Part shown: piece by piece, positions 32,981-41,589 of the stretch
Position numbering within the stretch: position 1 is the stretch's first letter
Layout of the letters: the number at the start of each line of letters is the position of its first letter
Made by a program: the position numbers and the translations under genes
The notes under the pieces: model-generated
What the model saw: the letters and a program-made list of their open reading frames with translations, nothing else
Database searches by the model: none
Told to the model about the DNA's origin: nothing
NCBI RefSeq assembly: GCF_044464525.1
Contig: NZ_JBIQLE010000007.1
Coordinates: forward strand, 1-64,000
Origin: Pusillimonas sp044464525
GTDB taxonomy: Bacteria; Pseudomonadota; Gammaproteobacteria; Burkholderiales; Burkholderiaceae_B
Direction: 5' to 3'
Length of the DNA: 64,000 nt

Positions 32981-33177
32981 ATTGCTTTTGGCCTACTTCA
33001 ATTGGATTGCTTGCAAATCACAACAGGGTGAGAGCTGGCATGCCTACTTGTGGGGTTTACACGGGCGGGCAAAAGAGTCTTTGGGGCTTCATGCGCTTGT
33101 AAAACCTTTCTATAGTTCTTGAACCTCAGCTCAGAAAAGCAACTTGACGGAGTGGTTCATTGAACTACAATTGCAAT

Positions 33178-33305
33178 GTAGTGTTCGAGTGGGACGAGAT
33201 CAAGAGCAATATACACCCAGGTATCACACGGTACGTATTTTTTCCGCTCGAAAGGCCAACCAGCGCGAGGTCCATCGTTATGAAAATCGTACGAACGAAA
33301 ATTGA
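33178..33305 (+). pseudogene. BrnT toxin remnant, internally deleted and frameshifted
   Basis: The N-terminal BrnT signature VVFEWDEIKSNIH is read in one frame from 33178. From about 33228 a different frame gives the BrnT C-terminus TVRIFSARKANQREVHRYEN before a TGA at 33303. The middle of the toxin is missing and the two ends are out of frame. It overlaps the start of the XRE antitoxin. Confidence 0.75.
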
Positions 33306-33618
33306 TCCATCTGCGCCAGCTTCGTTGCGGCAGGGAAAGGTCGATCTCGCCAGGGTAGACGCTACAACCGAACGGCAAATCGCCCAACACCAACTGGCCG
33401 ACGACAAAGACGCTTTGCAAGACGCTGCGAGGTTCACCGTGCGTGTTCGCAAGCGCTTGGGGTTGAGCCAATCGCAATTTTCCCAGCGTATCGATGTTCC
33501 CATTGAAACGATACGCAACTGGGAGCAAGGAAAGCGCTATCCGACCGGGGCCGCCAAGGCCTTGCTAAGGGTGCTGGACCGCGAGCCCGAGGCTGCGTTG
33601 CGGGCATTGGAAGGGTAG
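33280..33618 (+). CDS. XRE-family antitoxin of a broken BrnT module
   Basis: A 112-residue protein with a C-terminal helix-turn-helix (about 45-105: VRKRLGLSQSQFSQRIDVPI then ETIRNWEQGKRYPTGAAKAL), the type found next to BrnT when BrnA is replaced by an XRE antitoxin. ATG 33280 lies inside the 3' end of the toxin remnant, the usual overlap. The longer frame from 33160 merely joins the BrnT N-terminus to it. The antitoxin looks complete. Confidence 0.85.
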   Translation: MKIVRTKIDPSAPASLRQGKVDLARVDATTERQIAQHQLADDKDALQDAARFTVRVRKRLGLSQSQFSQRIDVPIETIRNWEQGKRYPTGAAKALLRVLDREPEAALRALEG

Positions 33619-33683
33619 TCTTTTCTTTACTCTTCCTCAGCAAGGATATCTTGGATAGCGTCAACATCCGCGTTTCTTTCAAG

Positions 33684-33743
33684 GTAGCGAGCTTTCTCGC
33701 TACAGGTCGTCGAGACTGACTTCAGCCGCTTGATCAAGCGGCT
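33684..33743 (+). terminator. Two adjacent hairpins after the XRE antitoxin
   Basis: Stem GTAGCGAG/CTCGCTAC (33684-33703, loop CTTT) is followed by the perfect 20-bp palindrome AGCCGCTTGATCAAGCGGCT (33724-33743). Neither has a long U-tract. They may terminate or protect the upstream message, or bound the toxin-antitoxin zone. Confidence 0.4.
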
Positions 33744-34180
33744 TCATACGTGTGCTGCCGTAAGGCAAAAAGTCGAGCATATAACGCAAACATTAATGAT
33801 CGTTCTCGACACTGACATTCAGTGCACACATTCTAAAAAATCCATGAGAACGACATAGAAATGCCGATATAAAACTCATTGTGCGATGCACAAAGCGCTG
33901 TTCTTCCGGGTTTTATTTCATGGGTATTTTCCCTAGCTTTTCTAGCTGTAAGCCAGCATTTACCAGGGGTTTCACTTGTCTAGACCATTTTTGTGCCCAT
34001 TCTTTCGTTGACATTCAAAAAGAAACCTAATTAGACTAGTCCTAAAGATGGAACATTAGTAAATTAGTTTGCTTACCTTGGTTTTTCCGGCCGCCCGGTG
34101 CCGTGAATTGTTCAGCATACTGAGCTAAAAGCGCGACATTTTCGTCGCTCCAATCAACAGTTATGTTCGGAGATGTATGG
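33744..34180. other. AT-rich 437-bp space without a recognised gene
   Basis: The sequence is clearly richer in A and T than its surroundings. A short minus-strand frame near 34042-34170 (ITVDWSDENVALLAQYAEQF) has a protein-like composition but no recognised family. The promoter of the catabolic cluster starting at 34181 should lie here. Confidence 0.5.
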
Positions 34181-35251
34181 ATGTCCAATGAAGCTAGGCT
34201 TATTCGTCTGGTTCGCCTTGAAGACGCGGTATCGAATCTTCCGGCCCGCACTCTGTTTCATGCGGGTCCTCCCTATAAGGGCCAACCGCCCGGTGCGGTA
34301 CTTAATGCCGCAGCGCATGCCGCCGTGCTTGAGGGGTGGTCGCCGGACTTTGATGCAGCCCGTAGCGCCATAGCCGGCGAAGGGGCGGGCATCCGGCTGC
34401 TGCCGGCGCAGGATCACGGCATTGTCGTGCCCCTGGCGCAGGTGGCTGGGCCATCTACCTGGTGTTGGGAAGTGGGCAATGACAAGTTGCGTGTTTATTC
34501 TCCTGTCAGCGAGGGCGGGCCCCCGGCGTTGCGGTTTGGCTCGGCCGACCCGCGCAGCCGCGACAATGCCCTTGGCTGGTGCGCCAAGCTGGCCGAGCAC
34601 GCGAACCCCTTGCTGGAAAAAACAGCCATTCATCCAGAGCAGTTGATGCGCAAGGCCCACGAAATGGGTGACGACGGTCATGCAGTGGTGCAGGCGGGTA
34701 CGGGCTTGCTTGTGGATGCTCTGGAAGGGCTGCCCGAAGAGTTCAGGGCCGCCATACTTGCCAACGCCGGCTTTGCTCTGACGCCATGGATGGCTTATTG
34801 CGGCTGGAAGCTGGGCACGAATGAAAACGGCATTTCCGCCATCGGTGGAAACGGTATTGAGTTCGGCATCAAGCTGAAGGGCAATGATACCTGGAACAGT
34901 GTTTCGGCCCCGTCGCCAAGCGGGCCTTACTTCAAGCCGGAATTTGCCGACGAGTCGCTGGGCGCCATCGGCGACAGCGCGGTGGTGGATACCTGTGGCT
35001 TTGGCGGGCAGGCATTGCAGCATGCGCCTGTGTTGCTGAAGGAATGGAACGATTATCTGCCTGCGGATGTGGCCGAACGGCCCAAGCAGCTGCTGGACCC
35101 GCAAACCGGTTGTCTGGACCCCGCCCGCATCGTGGCGACGGGTATGTCGCCCATCATCAACCTGGCCATCTTGCACCGCGAAGGAGCAGACACGCCTATC
35201 GGCCGAGGGCACTATTGCCCCCCGGCCAGCCTTTTCGACAACAAGGGGTAG
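34181..35251 (+). CDS. DUF1116 family protein (AllG/YlbE-like)
   Basis: A 356-residue protein. LFHAGPPYKGQPPGAVLNAA, LPAQDHGIVVPLAQVAGPST, LRFGSADPRSRDNALGW and KAHEMGDDGHAVVQAGTGLL follow the conserved blocks of DUF1116, the family of E. coli AllG (YlbE), a subunit linked to oxamate carbamoyltransferase in allantoin breakdown. No FdrA/AllF partner is visible here. It starts a co-directional run of an SDR, a Rieske oxygenase, receptors, ferredoxin and reductase, so it probably takes part in a catabolic route rather than allantoin use. ATG 34181 has GGAG 11 bases upstream; ATG 34163 is possible. Confidence 0.8.
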   Translation: MSNEARLIRLVRLEDAVSNLPARTLFHAGPPYKGQPPGAVLNAAAHAAVLEGWSPDFDAARSAIAGEGAGIRLLPAQDHGIVVPLAQVAGPSTWCWEVGNDKLRVYSPVSEGGPPALRFGSADPRSRDNALGWCAKLAEHANPLLEKTAIHPEQLMRKAHEMGDDGHAVVQAGTGLLVDALEGLPEEFRAAILANAGFALTPWMAYCGWKLGTNENGISAIGGNGIEFGIKLKGNDTWNSVSAPSPSGPYFKPEFADESLGAIGDSAVVDTCGFGGQALQHAPVLLKEWNDYLPADVAERPKQLLDPQTGCLDPARIVATGMSPIINLAILHREGADTPIGRGHYCPPASLFDNKG

Positions 35252-35256
35252 ACATC

Positions 35257-36012
35257 ATGCCATTGAGCCACAAGGTTGCTGTCGTTACGGGCGGTGCGAT
35301 GGGAATAGGGTATGCCATTGCAGAGCATTTGGCCGGGCAGGGGGCGTGCATTGTGGTTGCCGATCTGGCCAATGCGGATCAGGCGGCCCAGAAGCTTCAG
35401 GCAAAAGGGTTTGATGCCGTTGGCGTCAAGGTGGATGTGTCCAGCGAAGAAGACACCGAGAAAATGGCGGCTGCGGCGCTGGAGGCCTATGGCCGGCTCG
35501 ATGTGCTGGTGAACAACGCAGCCATTTTTTCGACCATCGAGCAGAAGCCCTTCGAGCAGCTTAGCGTGCAAGATTGGCGCACCATCTTCGATGTGAATGT
35601 GATCGGGCAGTTTCTGTGCTGCCGGGCTGTTTTGCCAGCTTTCAGAAAGCAGGGCGGCGGGCGGATTATCAACATTTCCTCGGGCGTCGCCTTTAAAGGC
35701 AACCCGAACATGTTGCATTACGTGGCCACGAAGGGGGCGGTGATCTCAATGACGCGCGCCCTGGCCACCGAGCTTGGCGATGACAACGTTCTGATCAACA
35801 GCGTGGCGCCGGGCTTCACGCTTAGCGAAGGGATACTCAAGAACCCCGAGCTGGCTGATAAGTCTTCGAAGTTCTCGATCAAGGGCCGCGCCCTCAGGCG
35901 CGACATGTTGCCCGACGATGTGGTCGGCGCGGTGGCGTTTTTTGCCGGGCCGGGGTCTTCATTCATTACTGGGCAGACGATGGTGGTCGACGGCGGATCG
36001 TACTTCCACTAA
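35257..36012 (+). CDS. SDR family oxidoreductase
   Basis: A 251-residue classical SDR: TGGAMGIGYA cofactor motif, Asp at the end of beta-2 (VVADLANAD) favouring NAD, NNAAIF, catalytic Ser in INISSGVAFK and Tyr/Lys in YVATKGAV, ending QTMVVDGGSYF. It probably oxidises an alcohol or dihydrodiol intermediate in the pathway of the following Rieske oxygenase. It starts 5 bases after the DUF1116 stop, with AAGGGG as its ribosome site. The open frame extends to 35044 but that part is antisense-frame overlap. Confidence 0.92.
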   Translation: MPLSHKVAVVTGGAMGIGYAIAEHLAGQGACIVVADLANADQAAQKLQAKGFDAVGVKVDVSSEEDTEKMAAAALEAYGRLDVLVNNAAIFSTIEQKPFEQLSVQDWRTIFDVNVIGQFLCCRAVLPAFRKQGGGRIINISSGVAFKGNPNMLHYVATKGAVISMTRALATELGDDNVLINSVAPGFTLSEGILKNPELADKSSKFSIKGRALRRDMLPDDVVGAVAFFAGPGSSFITGQTMVVDGGSYFH

Positions 36013-36079
36013 CGCTTTTGCGGGTTGGCTGGTGCTTTCCTTATTGAACTCAACTCTTAAAAAGGTCAAGGAGTAGGTC

Positions 36080-37138
36080 ATGGAATTTGTCAAGAATACT
36101 TGGTATCCGGTGGTGTGGTCAGATCAGGTCGATCGCACGCTTAAGCGCCACGTAATCGCCAATGAACCGGTTGTGGTGTTTCGCCGAACCGACGGCAAGG
36201 TAAGCGCGCTTCATGATGCGTGTCCTCATCGGCTTGCGCCGTTGTCGCTGGGCACGCTTATAGGCGACCACGTGGAATGCGGCTATCACGGCATGACGTT
36301 CGACTGTTCGGGCACGTGTGTGCGTATCCCCGGCCAAGAAATCATTCCCAAGAACGCCGTGGTGAAGTCGTACCCGATTGAAGAGCGGTATGGCTTGGTC
36401 TGGATCTGGCTTGGCGACCCGGAACTTGCCGATGTCGACAAGATGTTCAATCTGCCGCAGTACGGCCAAGAGGGCTGGCACGCGGTGCAGGGCGGGGTGC
36501 TGCGTATCGAGTGCAATTACCTTAGCCTGGTTGAAAACCTGCTTGACCCGGCGCACGTAACCTTCGTGCATAAATCCACGCTGGGCACGCCGGCGGGGGC
36601 CAGCATCCCGGTCAATAACGACTATGGCGAAAACTCCATTTCGGTATGGCGCTGGATACCCAACGCGGCGCCTATCCCCTTGTTCGAGAAGTTCGCCAAA
36701 ATGACCGGCCAGGTCGATCGCTGGCACTACTACAACTACACCACGCCGTGCTTCTTTGATATTGACATGGGAACTTGCCCGGCGGGGTCCATCACCGATC
36801 CGGAACAGCGCCACACTGGTGTGCAAATGCATTCTTGCCATGTCCTGACCCCTGTGGACGAGCGTACGGTGCTGCAGTATTGGTTCCACGTACGCAACTT
36901 CCGCACGGACGAGCCGGAAATTGATGCGGAAATGAACGCGGCCCTGGATTTTGCCTTCAATGAAGACAAGGTGATTCTTGAGCGCATTCAGAAAGAAGAA
37001 GAACGTAATCCAGATGCCAAACGCATCATTCTCGGCATCGATGCAGCGCCTCGCCGCATGGCCAAGATGGTGCAAAAGCTTATAGAGGAGGAAAAGTCCG
37101 GAAAGGAACAAAACGTCGCCGAGGCCGCAACCTTATGA
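36080..37138 (+). CDS. Rieske oxygenase, VanA-like (vanillate O-demethylase oxygenase type)
   Basis: A 352-residue single-subunit Rieske oxygenase. Rieske ligands are C48, H50, C67 and H70 (DACPHRLAPLS, ECGYHGMTF). The non-haem iron site is in NYLSLVENLLDPAHVTFVH (Asp and two His). It begins MEFVKNTWYPVVWSDQV, typical of the vanillate/phenoxybenzoate/dicamba demethylase group that hydroxylates or O-demethylates aromatics. Electron donors are encoded by the ferredoxin and reductase genes 1.3 kb downstream, with a receptor gene between. The exact substrate is unknown. Confidence 0.92.
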   Translation: MEFVKNTWYPVVWSDQVDRTLKRHVIANEPVVVFRRTDGKVSALHDACPHRLAPLSLGTLIGDHVECGYHGMTFDCSGTCVRIPGQEIIPKNAVVKSYPIEERYGLVWIWLGDPELADVDKMFNLPQYGQEGWHAVQGGVLRIECNYLSLVENLLDPAHVTFVHKSTLGTPAGASIPVNNDYGENSISVWRWIPNAAPIPLFEKFAKMTGQVDRWHYYNYTTPCFFDIDMGTCPAGSITDPEQRHTGVQMHSCHVLTPVDERTVLQYWFHVRNFRTDEPEIDAEMNAALDFAFNEDKVILERIQKEEERNPDAKRIILGIDAAPRRMAKMVQKLIEEEKSGKEQNVAEAATL

Positions 37139-37191
37139 CGTGGCGAACTACATATAAAGCAGCAAATACGCAATAACACTAGGAGACAAAC

Positions 37192-38346
37192 ATGAGAATG
37201 ACACGTATCAAAGCGCTGGTTGCTGCTCTGTCGGTGGCGGGCGCGGCACACGTGCAGGCAGCCGAAGTGATCAAGATCGGTGTGAACCAACCCTTGACAG
37301 GAGTGGTGGCGGCGGCGGGCACGTTCGTGGCCGAAGGGGCAAAAATCGCCGCCGCTGAAATCAATGATAACGGCGGGGTTCTGGGAAAGAAGCTTCAACT
37401 GATTATCGAAGACAACAAAAGTAATCCGACAGAGTCCTCGAACGTTACCGAAAAGCTGATCGTGCGCGATAAGGTACCGGCCTTGCTGGGTGCATGGAGC
37501 TCTACCTACACCTTGGCTGCCATGCCCAAGCTGATGGAATACAAGATTCCCATGCTGGTGGAAACCGCCAGCTCCAGCAAGATCACCAAGCAGGGCAACC
37601 CCTATGTGTTCCGCATCAGCCCCACCAGTGTGATGGAGGCCGAAAGCTTTGCCGAGCGGGTCAAGCCGATGGGCATCACCAGGGTGGAATTCCTGGTCGT
37701 GAATAACGACTGGGGCTTGGGCGCCGCCGAGGCGTATGGCGCCATGCTCAAAGAGCAGGGCGTGGAAGTGGGCAAGACCCACATCATGGACGCAGCCGCC
37801 CAAGACATGACCTCGCAGCTTTCCGAGATCAAGCATGCCCGCAATGCTCCAAGCCATATCTTCCTGACCAGCGGCACGGAACAGATCACCTTGGTGATGA
37901 AGCAGGCTGAGGCGCTGGGCCTGAATTTGCCGGTGATCACCACTGGGGGGATCATGCCGCAGCAGTTGATGCAGCACGCAGGCTCGGCCGCGAACAACAC
38001 GTATCACGTCATGTTCTTCGTGCCCTGGTTCCCGGACGCCACATTAAGCCCGGATCGTGCGCGGGATTTCATCGCGCGCTGGGAGAAGGCAAAACTTGAC
38101 CCCGCCGGGATGCCGGAAGGTGCTCGCGGATACGACGGCATCCAGGCGCTGGCCGCAGCCATCGAACTGGCCGGAGAGCCCGACCCCAAGCTCATTACCG
38201 AAGCGCTCTGGAAGGTTGAGTTCGACGGCTTGACGGGCAAGGTCCAGTTCCACGAGGACGGTCCGGAAGGCAAGGCAAGCGGACAAAGCACGCCGATGAC
38301 CTACCTTGTGAAGATCGAAGACGGAAAGATCGTCAACGCTGACTAA
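37192..38346 (+). CDS. ABC transporter substrate-binding protein, LivK-like
   Basis: A 384-residue periplasmic receptor with a signal peptide (residues 1-23, ending VQA) and the N-terminus EVIKIGVNQPLTGVVAAAGT. It lies inside the Rieske oxygenase cluster, between the oxygenase and its ferredoxin, which suggests it captures the pathway substrate. No permease adjoins; it may share one with the other receptors. AGGAGA precedes ATG 37192. A strong stem-loop follows the stop. It resembles the receptors at 6137, 40105 and 61502, sharing the blocks EDNKSNPTESSNVTEKLIVR and LPKLMEYK-like segments. Confidence 0.9.
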   Translation: MRMTRIKALVAALSVAGAAHVQAAEVIKIGVNQPLTGVVAAAGTFVAEGAKIAAAEINDNGGVLGKKLQLIIEDNKSNPTESSNVTEKLIVRDKVPALLGAWSSTYTLAAMPKLMEYKIPMLVETASSSKITKQGNPYVFRISPTSVMEAESFAERVKPMGITRVEFLVVNNDWGLGAAEAYGAMLKEQGVEVGKTHIMDAAAQDMTSQLSEIKHARNAPSHIFLTSGTEQITLVMKQAEALGLNLPVITTGGIMPQQLMQHAGSAANNTYHVMFFVPWFPDATLSPDRARDFIARWEKAKLDPAGMPEGARGYDGIQALAAAIELAGEPDPKLITEALWKVEFDGLTGKVQFHEDGPEGKASGQSTPMTYLVKIEDGKIVNAD

Positions 38347-38362
38347 GCTTCAACGCGGCAAC

Positions 38363-38394
38363 CCATGTGCCGGCATGCAGGCGCCGGCACATGG
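38363..38394 (+). terminator. Stem-loop between receptor and ferredoxin genes
   Basis: Perfect 12-bp stem CCATGTGCCGGC/GCCGGCACATGG with an 8-base loop and no U-tract. It sits 16 bases after the receptor stop and 19 bases before the ferredoxin start. It probably protects the receptor message from 3' decay or attenuates reading into the ferredoxin gene. Confidence 0.7.
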
Positions 38395-38413
38395 CAACAG
38401 GAATAGGTAACAC

Positions 38414-38737
38414 ATGGCTAGCATTAACTACGTTGATCCCGCGGGGGATACCACCACGCTCGACTTGCCCGAGGGGCACAGTCTGATGCAGGGCGCAGTG
38501 CAAAATGGACTGGACGGCATTATTGGCGAGTGCGGGGGGTCTTTGGTTTGCGCCACCTGTCATTGCTATGTCGACCCAGATCGCCTTGGCGAATTGGACC
38601 CTCCCAGCGAGGAAGAGCTTGAGCTGCTTGAAGACGTGGCGGCCGAGCGGAAACCCAATAGCCGGCTTTCATGCCAGATCAAGGTAACAGCTTCGTTGGA
38701 CGGGCTGACTATCGTTATGCCCGACACCCAGGAATGA
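38414..38737 (+). CDS. [2Fe-2S] ferredoxin (adrenodoxin/putidaredoxin type)
   Basis: A 107-residue ferredoxin. Cluster ligands are C40, C46, C49 (GECGGSLVCATCHCYV) and C87 (RLSCQIKV), with the acidic LDPPSEEELELLEDV helix for docking to redox partners. It should carry electrons from the FAD reductase encoded 13 bases downstream to the Rieske oxygenase encoded upstream. The same pair may also serve the ring-hydroxylating oxygenase near 8-9 kb, which lacks its own. Confidence 0.93.
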   Translation: MASINYVDPAGDTTTLDLPEGHSLMQGAVQNGLDGIIGECGGSLVCATCHCYVDPDRLGELDPPSEEELELLEDVAAERKPNSRLSCQIKVTASLDGLTIVMPDTQE

Positions 38738-38750
38738 ACCGGCGGCCGAT

Positions 38751-39998
38751 ATGGAAAACCACATCATCATAATCGGAGCGGGCCAGGCGGGCTTGCAGGC
38801 CGCCGAAGCGTTGCGTGCCGAGAAGTACGAAGGGCGGATCACGCTGCTTGGAGACGAGCCCGATGCCCCTTATCATCGGCCGCCTTTGTCGAAGGCGGCG
38901 CTGAAGGAAGGCTTTGCGCCGGAACAGCTCGTCATGCGCGGGCAGGCGGTGTTTGATCGCAAGCAGATCCAGCTGCGCACCGGGTCGCGTGTCAGCGCCA
39001 TCGACCCCGGCAGCCGCACGGTCACCCTGAGCAATGGAGAGGCGCTTCAGTATTCGGGCCTGATCTTGGCAACGGGCGCCACTCCGCGCCGGCTTCCGGG
39101 CAGCCAGGATGATTCTGATGCGGTCCATGTACTAAGATCGCGCCAACATTCCGCCGCCATTGCACAACGCCTGGGCTATTGCCGTGAAAGGCAGTTGCCG
39201 GTGGTTGTTATCGGCGGCGGATTCATCGGCCTTGAAGTGGCGGCGGTGGCCCGAGACATGGGTTTGGAGGTGACGGTGCTTGAGGCCGGGCCAAACCTAG
39301 TAGGCCGAGTCGCCACGCCCGCTTTGGCCAGTTTTTACGAGCGCCGGCACCGCGAACGCGGCGTGCACATAGAGCTTGGCGCACAAGTTGCAAAAATTGA
39401 AACCGACGGCTCGGATGAGGCCGCTATACATCTGTCTGACGGCAAGCGCTTGCAAGCCGGCCTGGCCCTGGTGGCCATAGGCATCGTGCCAAACGACCAG
39501 CTTGCCAAGGCAGCCGGACTGGAGTGCGAGCACGGCATCGTGGTGGACGCCTTGGGCCGCAGTTCTGCGCCCGGCATCGTGGCCGCCGGCGATTGCACTG
39601 CGCGCCGTTGCGACGACGGCACACTGCTGCGCCTGGAGTCTGTGCAAAATGCGATAGAACAAGGCAAGGCCGCGGCGCGCACCTTGCTTGGGCAAGAGCG
39701 GCCTTTTGAAGATGTGCCGTATTTCTGGTCGGATCAGTACGATTTGAAATTACAGATTGCCGGCGTCGCCAGAGGCGTTACTGCTTCCGTTGTTCGCGCC
39801 GGAAGCAGCGACAACGCTTTTTCCATATACCACTTTGCCGATGATCGCCTGGTCTCGGTGGATACGATCAACTCCGCCAAAGAACACCTGACAGCCAGAA
39901 AACTATTAAAAGCGGGTGTTTCTCCATCTATAGAACAAGTACAAGACCCAGGCTGCGACCTGGCGGTGCTGCTTATTGAGCATGCAGCACAGCATTAA
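38751..39998 (+). CDS. FAD-dependent ferredoxin reductase
   Basis: A 415-residue reductase of the putidaredoxin/BphA4 type. It has the FAD motif IIGAGQAGLQAAEALRAE (residues 5-22), an NAD(P) motif VVIGGGFIGLEVAAVARDMG and the second FAD motif GIVAAGDCTARRC. The C-terminal reductase domain contains FEDVPYFWSDQYDLKLQIAG. It transfers electrons from NADH to the adjoining ferredoxin. ATG 38751 lies 13 bases after the ferredoxin stop. The three-component oxygenase system is complete in this cluster. Confidence 0.94.
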   Translation: MENHIIIIGAGQAGLQAAEALRAEKYEGRITLLGDEPDAPYHRPPLSKAALKEGFAPEQLVMRGQAVFDRKQIQLRTGSRVSAIDPGSRTVTLSNGEALQYSGLILATGATPRRLPGSQDDSDAVHVLRSRQHSAAIAQRLGYCRERQLPVVVIGGGFIGLEVAAVARDMGLEVTVLEAGPNLVGRVATPALASFYERRHRERGVHIELGAQVAKIETDGSDEAAIHLSDGKRLQAGLALVAIGIVPNDQLAKAAGLECEHGIVVDALGRSSAPGIVAAGDCTARRCDDGTLLRLESVQNAIEQGKAAARTLLGQERPFEDVPYFWSDQYDLKLQIAGVARGVTASVVRAGSSDNAFSIYHFADDRLVSVDTINSAKEHLTARKLLKAGVSPSIEQVQDPGCDLAVLLIEHAAQH

Positions 39999-40104
39999 TC
40001 GAATTCCACCCTTGTAGTCAGGGGGTGTTCGATCCGCCGAGCGATGCGCGGACAAAGCGCGGCGGCCACGTAGTGTTATCAAAACAATGCATCCGGGAGG
40101 AGCT

Positions 40105-41259
40105 ATGAAGATGACAAGCAAGTTGTTGACTGGTGCAATCGCAGCATGTTTTATTACCGCATCAGCGTACGCTAAAGAAACTATAAAAATAGGTGTGAAT
40201 TTGCCGCTTACGGGCGTGGTGGCAGCCTCGGGCAACTTCGTTGCCAATGGCATGAAGGTGGCGGTCGAAGAGATTAACGCCAAGGGCGGTGTGTTGGGAA
40301 AACCATTGCAGTTGATCATCGAAGACAATAAAAGCAATCCGACAGAAGCCGCCAACGTCGCCGAGAAGCTTATCGTGCGAAACAAAGTGGCTGTGATGCA
40401 AGGCGCGTGGGGTTCCACCTATACGCTTGCAGCCATGCCCAAGCTGATGGAATACAAGGTTCCCATGGTGGTCGATATAGCCAGTTCCACCAAGATCACA
40501 ACCGACGGAAACCCCTATGTATTCCGGGTGGCCCCCACCAACCTCATGGAAGCGCAGAACTTTGCGCCGCACATCAAGACCCTGGGCATCAAGAAAGCCG
40601 ACTTCCTGGTGGTGAATAACGACTGGGGAATCAACGGCGCCGAAACGTTCGGCGGCGTTCTGCGCGAAAACGGCGTCGAAGTGGGTCAGGTGCAGATGAT
40701 GGACGCCACCGCCCAAGACATGTCATCGCAGTTGGCTGTCATCAGGGCAAGCGATGCCGATTCTCTGTTCTTGACCACCAGTGTCGAGCAGGCCACCTTG
40801 ATCATGAAGCAGATGCAATCCCTGGGCATCAAGCGGCGCGTAATTACGTCGGGCGGCGCCATGCCGGACCAGTTGATAGAGCAAGCCGGCACGGCGGCCA
40901 ATGGAACCTACCACATCATGCTGTTCGTGCCCTGGTTCCCAGACGCCACCCCCGACCCTGAAGCGGCCCGCAGTTTTGTAGCCTCGTGGAAAGGCCATAA
41001 ATACGATCCTTACGGCATGCCGGAAGGGGCCCGGGCATACGTGGGCACACTCACCATTGCGCAAGCCATAGAGCGGGCGGGCGTCGTTGAGCCCGAGGCG
41101 ATCCGCAAGGCCCTATGGGAAACAGACTTCATCACCATAGCTGGAAGAATCAAGTTCGCGAAGGAGGGGCCGGAAGGCAAGGAAAGCGGCCAGGCTCATC
41201 CCATCAGCTATCTGGTGAAGATTGATGATGGGAAGGTCCAATTGGTTGAGGAGCCGTAG
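40105..41259 (+). CDS. ABC transporter substrate-binding protein, LivK-like
   Basis: A 384-residue periplasmic receptor with a signal peptide (ending AYA, then KETIKIGVNLPLTGVVAASG). GGGAGGAGC just before ATG 40105 decides the start; the frame opens at 40087. It is the second receptor of this catabolic cluster and a close paralog of the one at 37192, so the two may bind related compounds such as substrate and intermediate. A perfect 13-bp stem-loop follows. No permease or ATPase is adjacent. Confidence 0.9.
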   Translation: MKMTSKLLTGAIAACFITASAYAKETIKIGVNLPLTGVVAASGNFVANGMKVAVEEINAKGGVLGKPLQLIIEDNKSNPTEAANVAEKLIVRNKVAVMQGAWGSTYTLAAMPKLMEYKVPMVVDIASSTKITTDGNPYVFRVAPTNLMEAQNFAPHIKTLGIKKADFLVVNNDWGINGAETFGGVLRENGVEVGQVQMMDATAQDMSSQLAVIRASDADSLFLTTSVEQATLIMKQMQSLGIKRRVITSGGAMPDQLIEQAGTAANGTYHIMLFVPWFPDATPDPEAARSFVASWKGHKYDPYGMPEGARAYVGTLTIAQAIERAGVVEPEAIRKALWETDFITIAGRIKFAKEGPEGKESGQAHPISYLVKIDDGKVQLVEEP

Positions 41260-41276
41260 GAATCAGTGAGTATTGC

Positions 41277-41312
41277 AGGGTGTTCGCCCTTGGTGGAACG
41301 GGCGAACACCCT
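41277..41312. terminator. Bidirectional stem-loop between receptor and BrnA genes
   Basis: Perfect 13-bp stem AGGGTGTTCGCCC/GGGCGAACACCCT with a 10-base loop. It follows the receptor stop by 17 bases and its right arm reaches the last bases of the convergent brnA. There is no clear U-tract on either side. Confidence 0.7.
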
Positions 41313-41589
41313 ATGCGAGACCAGTATCAATGGCCTTCTTTAGCGCATCGTTGATTCGTGTTTGCCAACCAGGACCGCCGGCTTTGAAATGTTCAACAAT
41401 GGCAGGATCAAACCGGACTGTCGTTGCTACCTTGGTGGGGCGACGTTGCGGCCCGCGACCGCGCAGCTTTTTTTGTAAAGATGGGGGCAACTCTTCAACG
41501 CCGACCGCCCGGTCAAACATATCTTGTGTCCATTCCGGGTTTTCTGCATCTACCAACATAGGGCTAGGTCTTGCGGGTCGTTTGTTCAT
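41311..41589 (-). CDS. brnA: BrnA family antitoxin (second copy)
   Basis: A 92-residue BrnA: NPEWTQDMFDRAVGVEELPP, basic RGRGPQRRPTKVATTVRFDP and the helical end FKAGGPGWQTRINDALKKAI. It differs clearly from the BrnA at 22282-22569 and is not a recent duplicate. It overlaps the end of brnT by 26 bases. ATG 41589 is the family start; the frame is open much further upstream through the toxin gene. Confidence 0.9.
   Translation of the reverse strand: MNKRPARPSPMLVDAENPEWTQDMFDRAVGVEELPPSLQKKLRGRGPQRRPTKVATTVRFDPAIVEHFKAGGPGWQTRINDALKKAIDTGLA

Noticed and set aside
33160..33618. 152-residue BrnT-XRE fusion protein
   Set aside because: The first 40 codons are the BrnT N-terminus running by chance into the antitoxin frame; the toxin C-terminus lies in another frame between them and the antitoxin has its own ATG.
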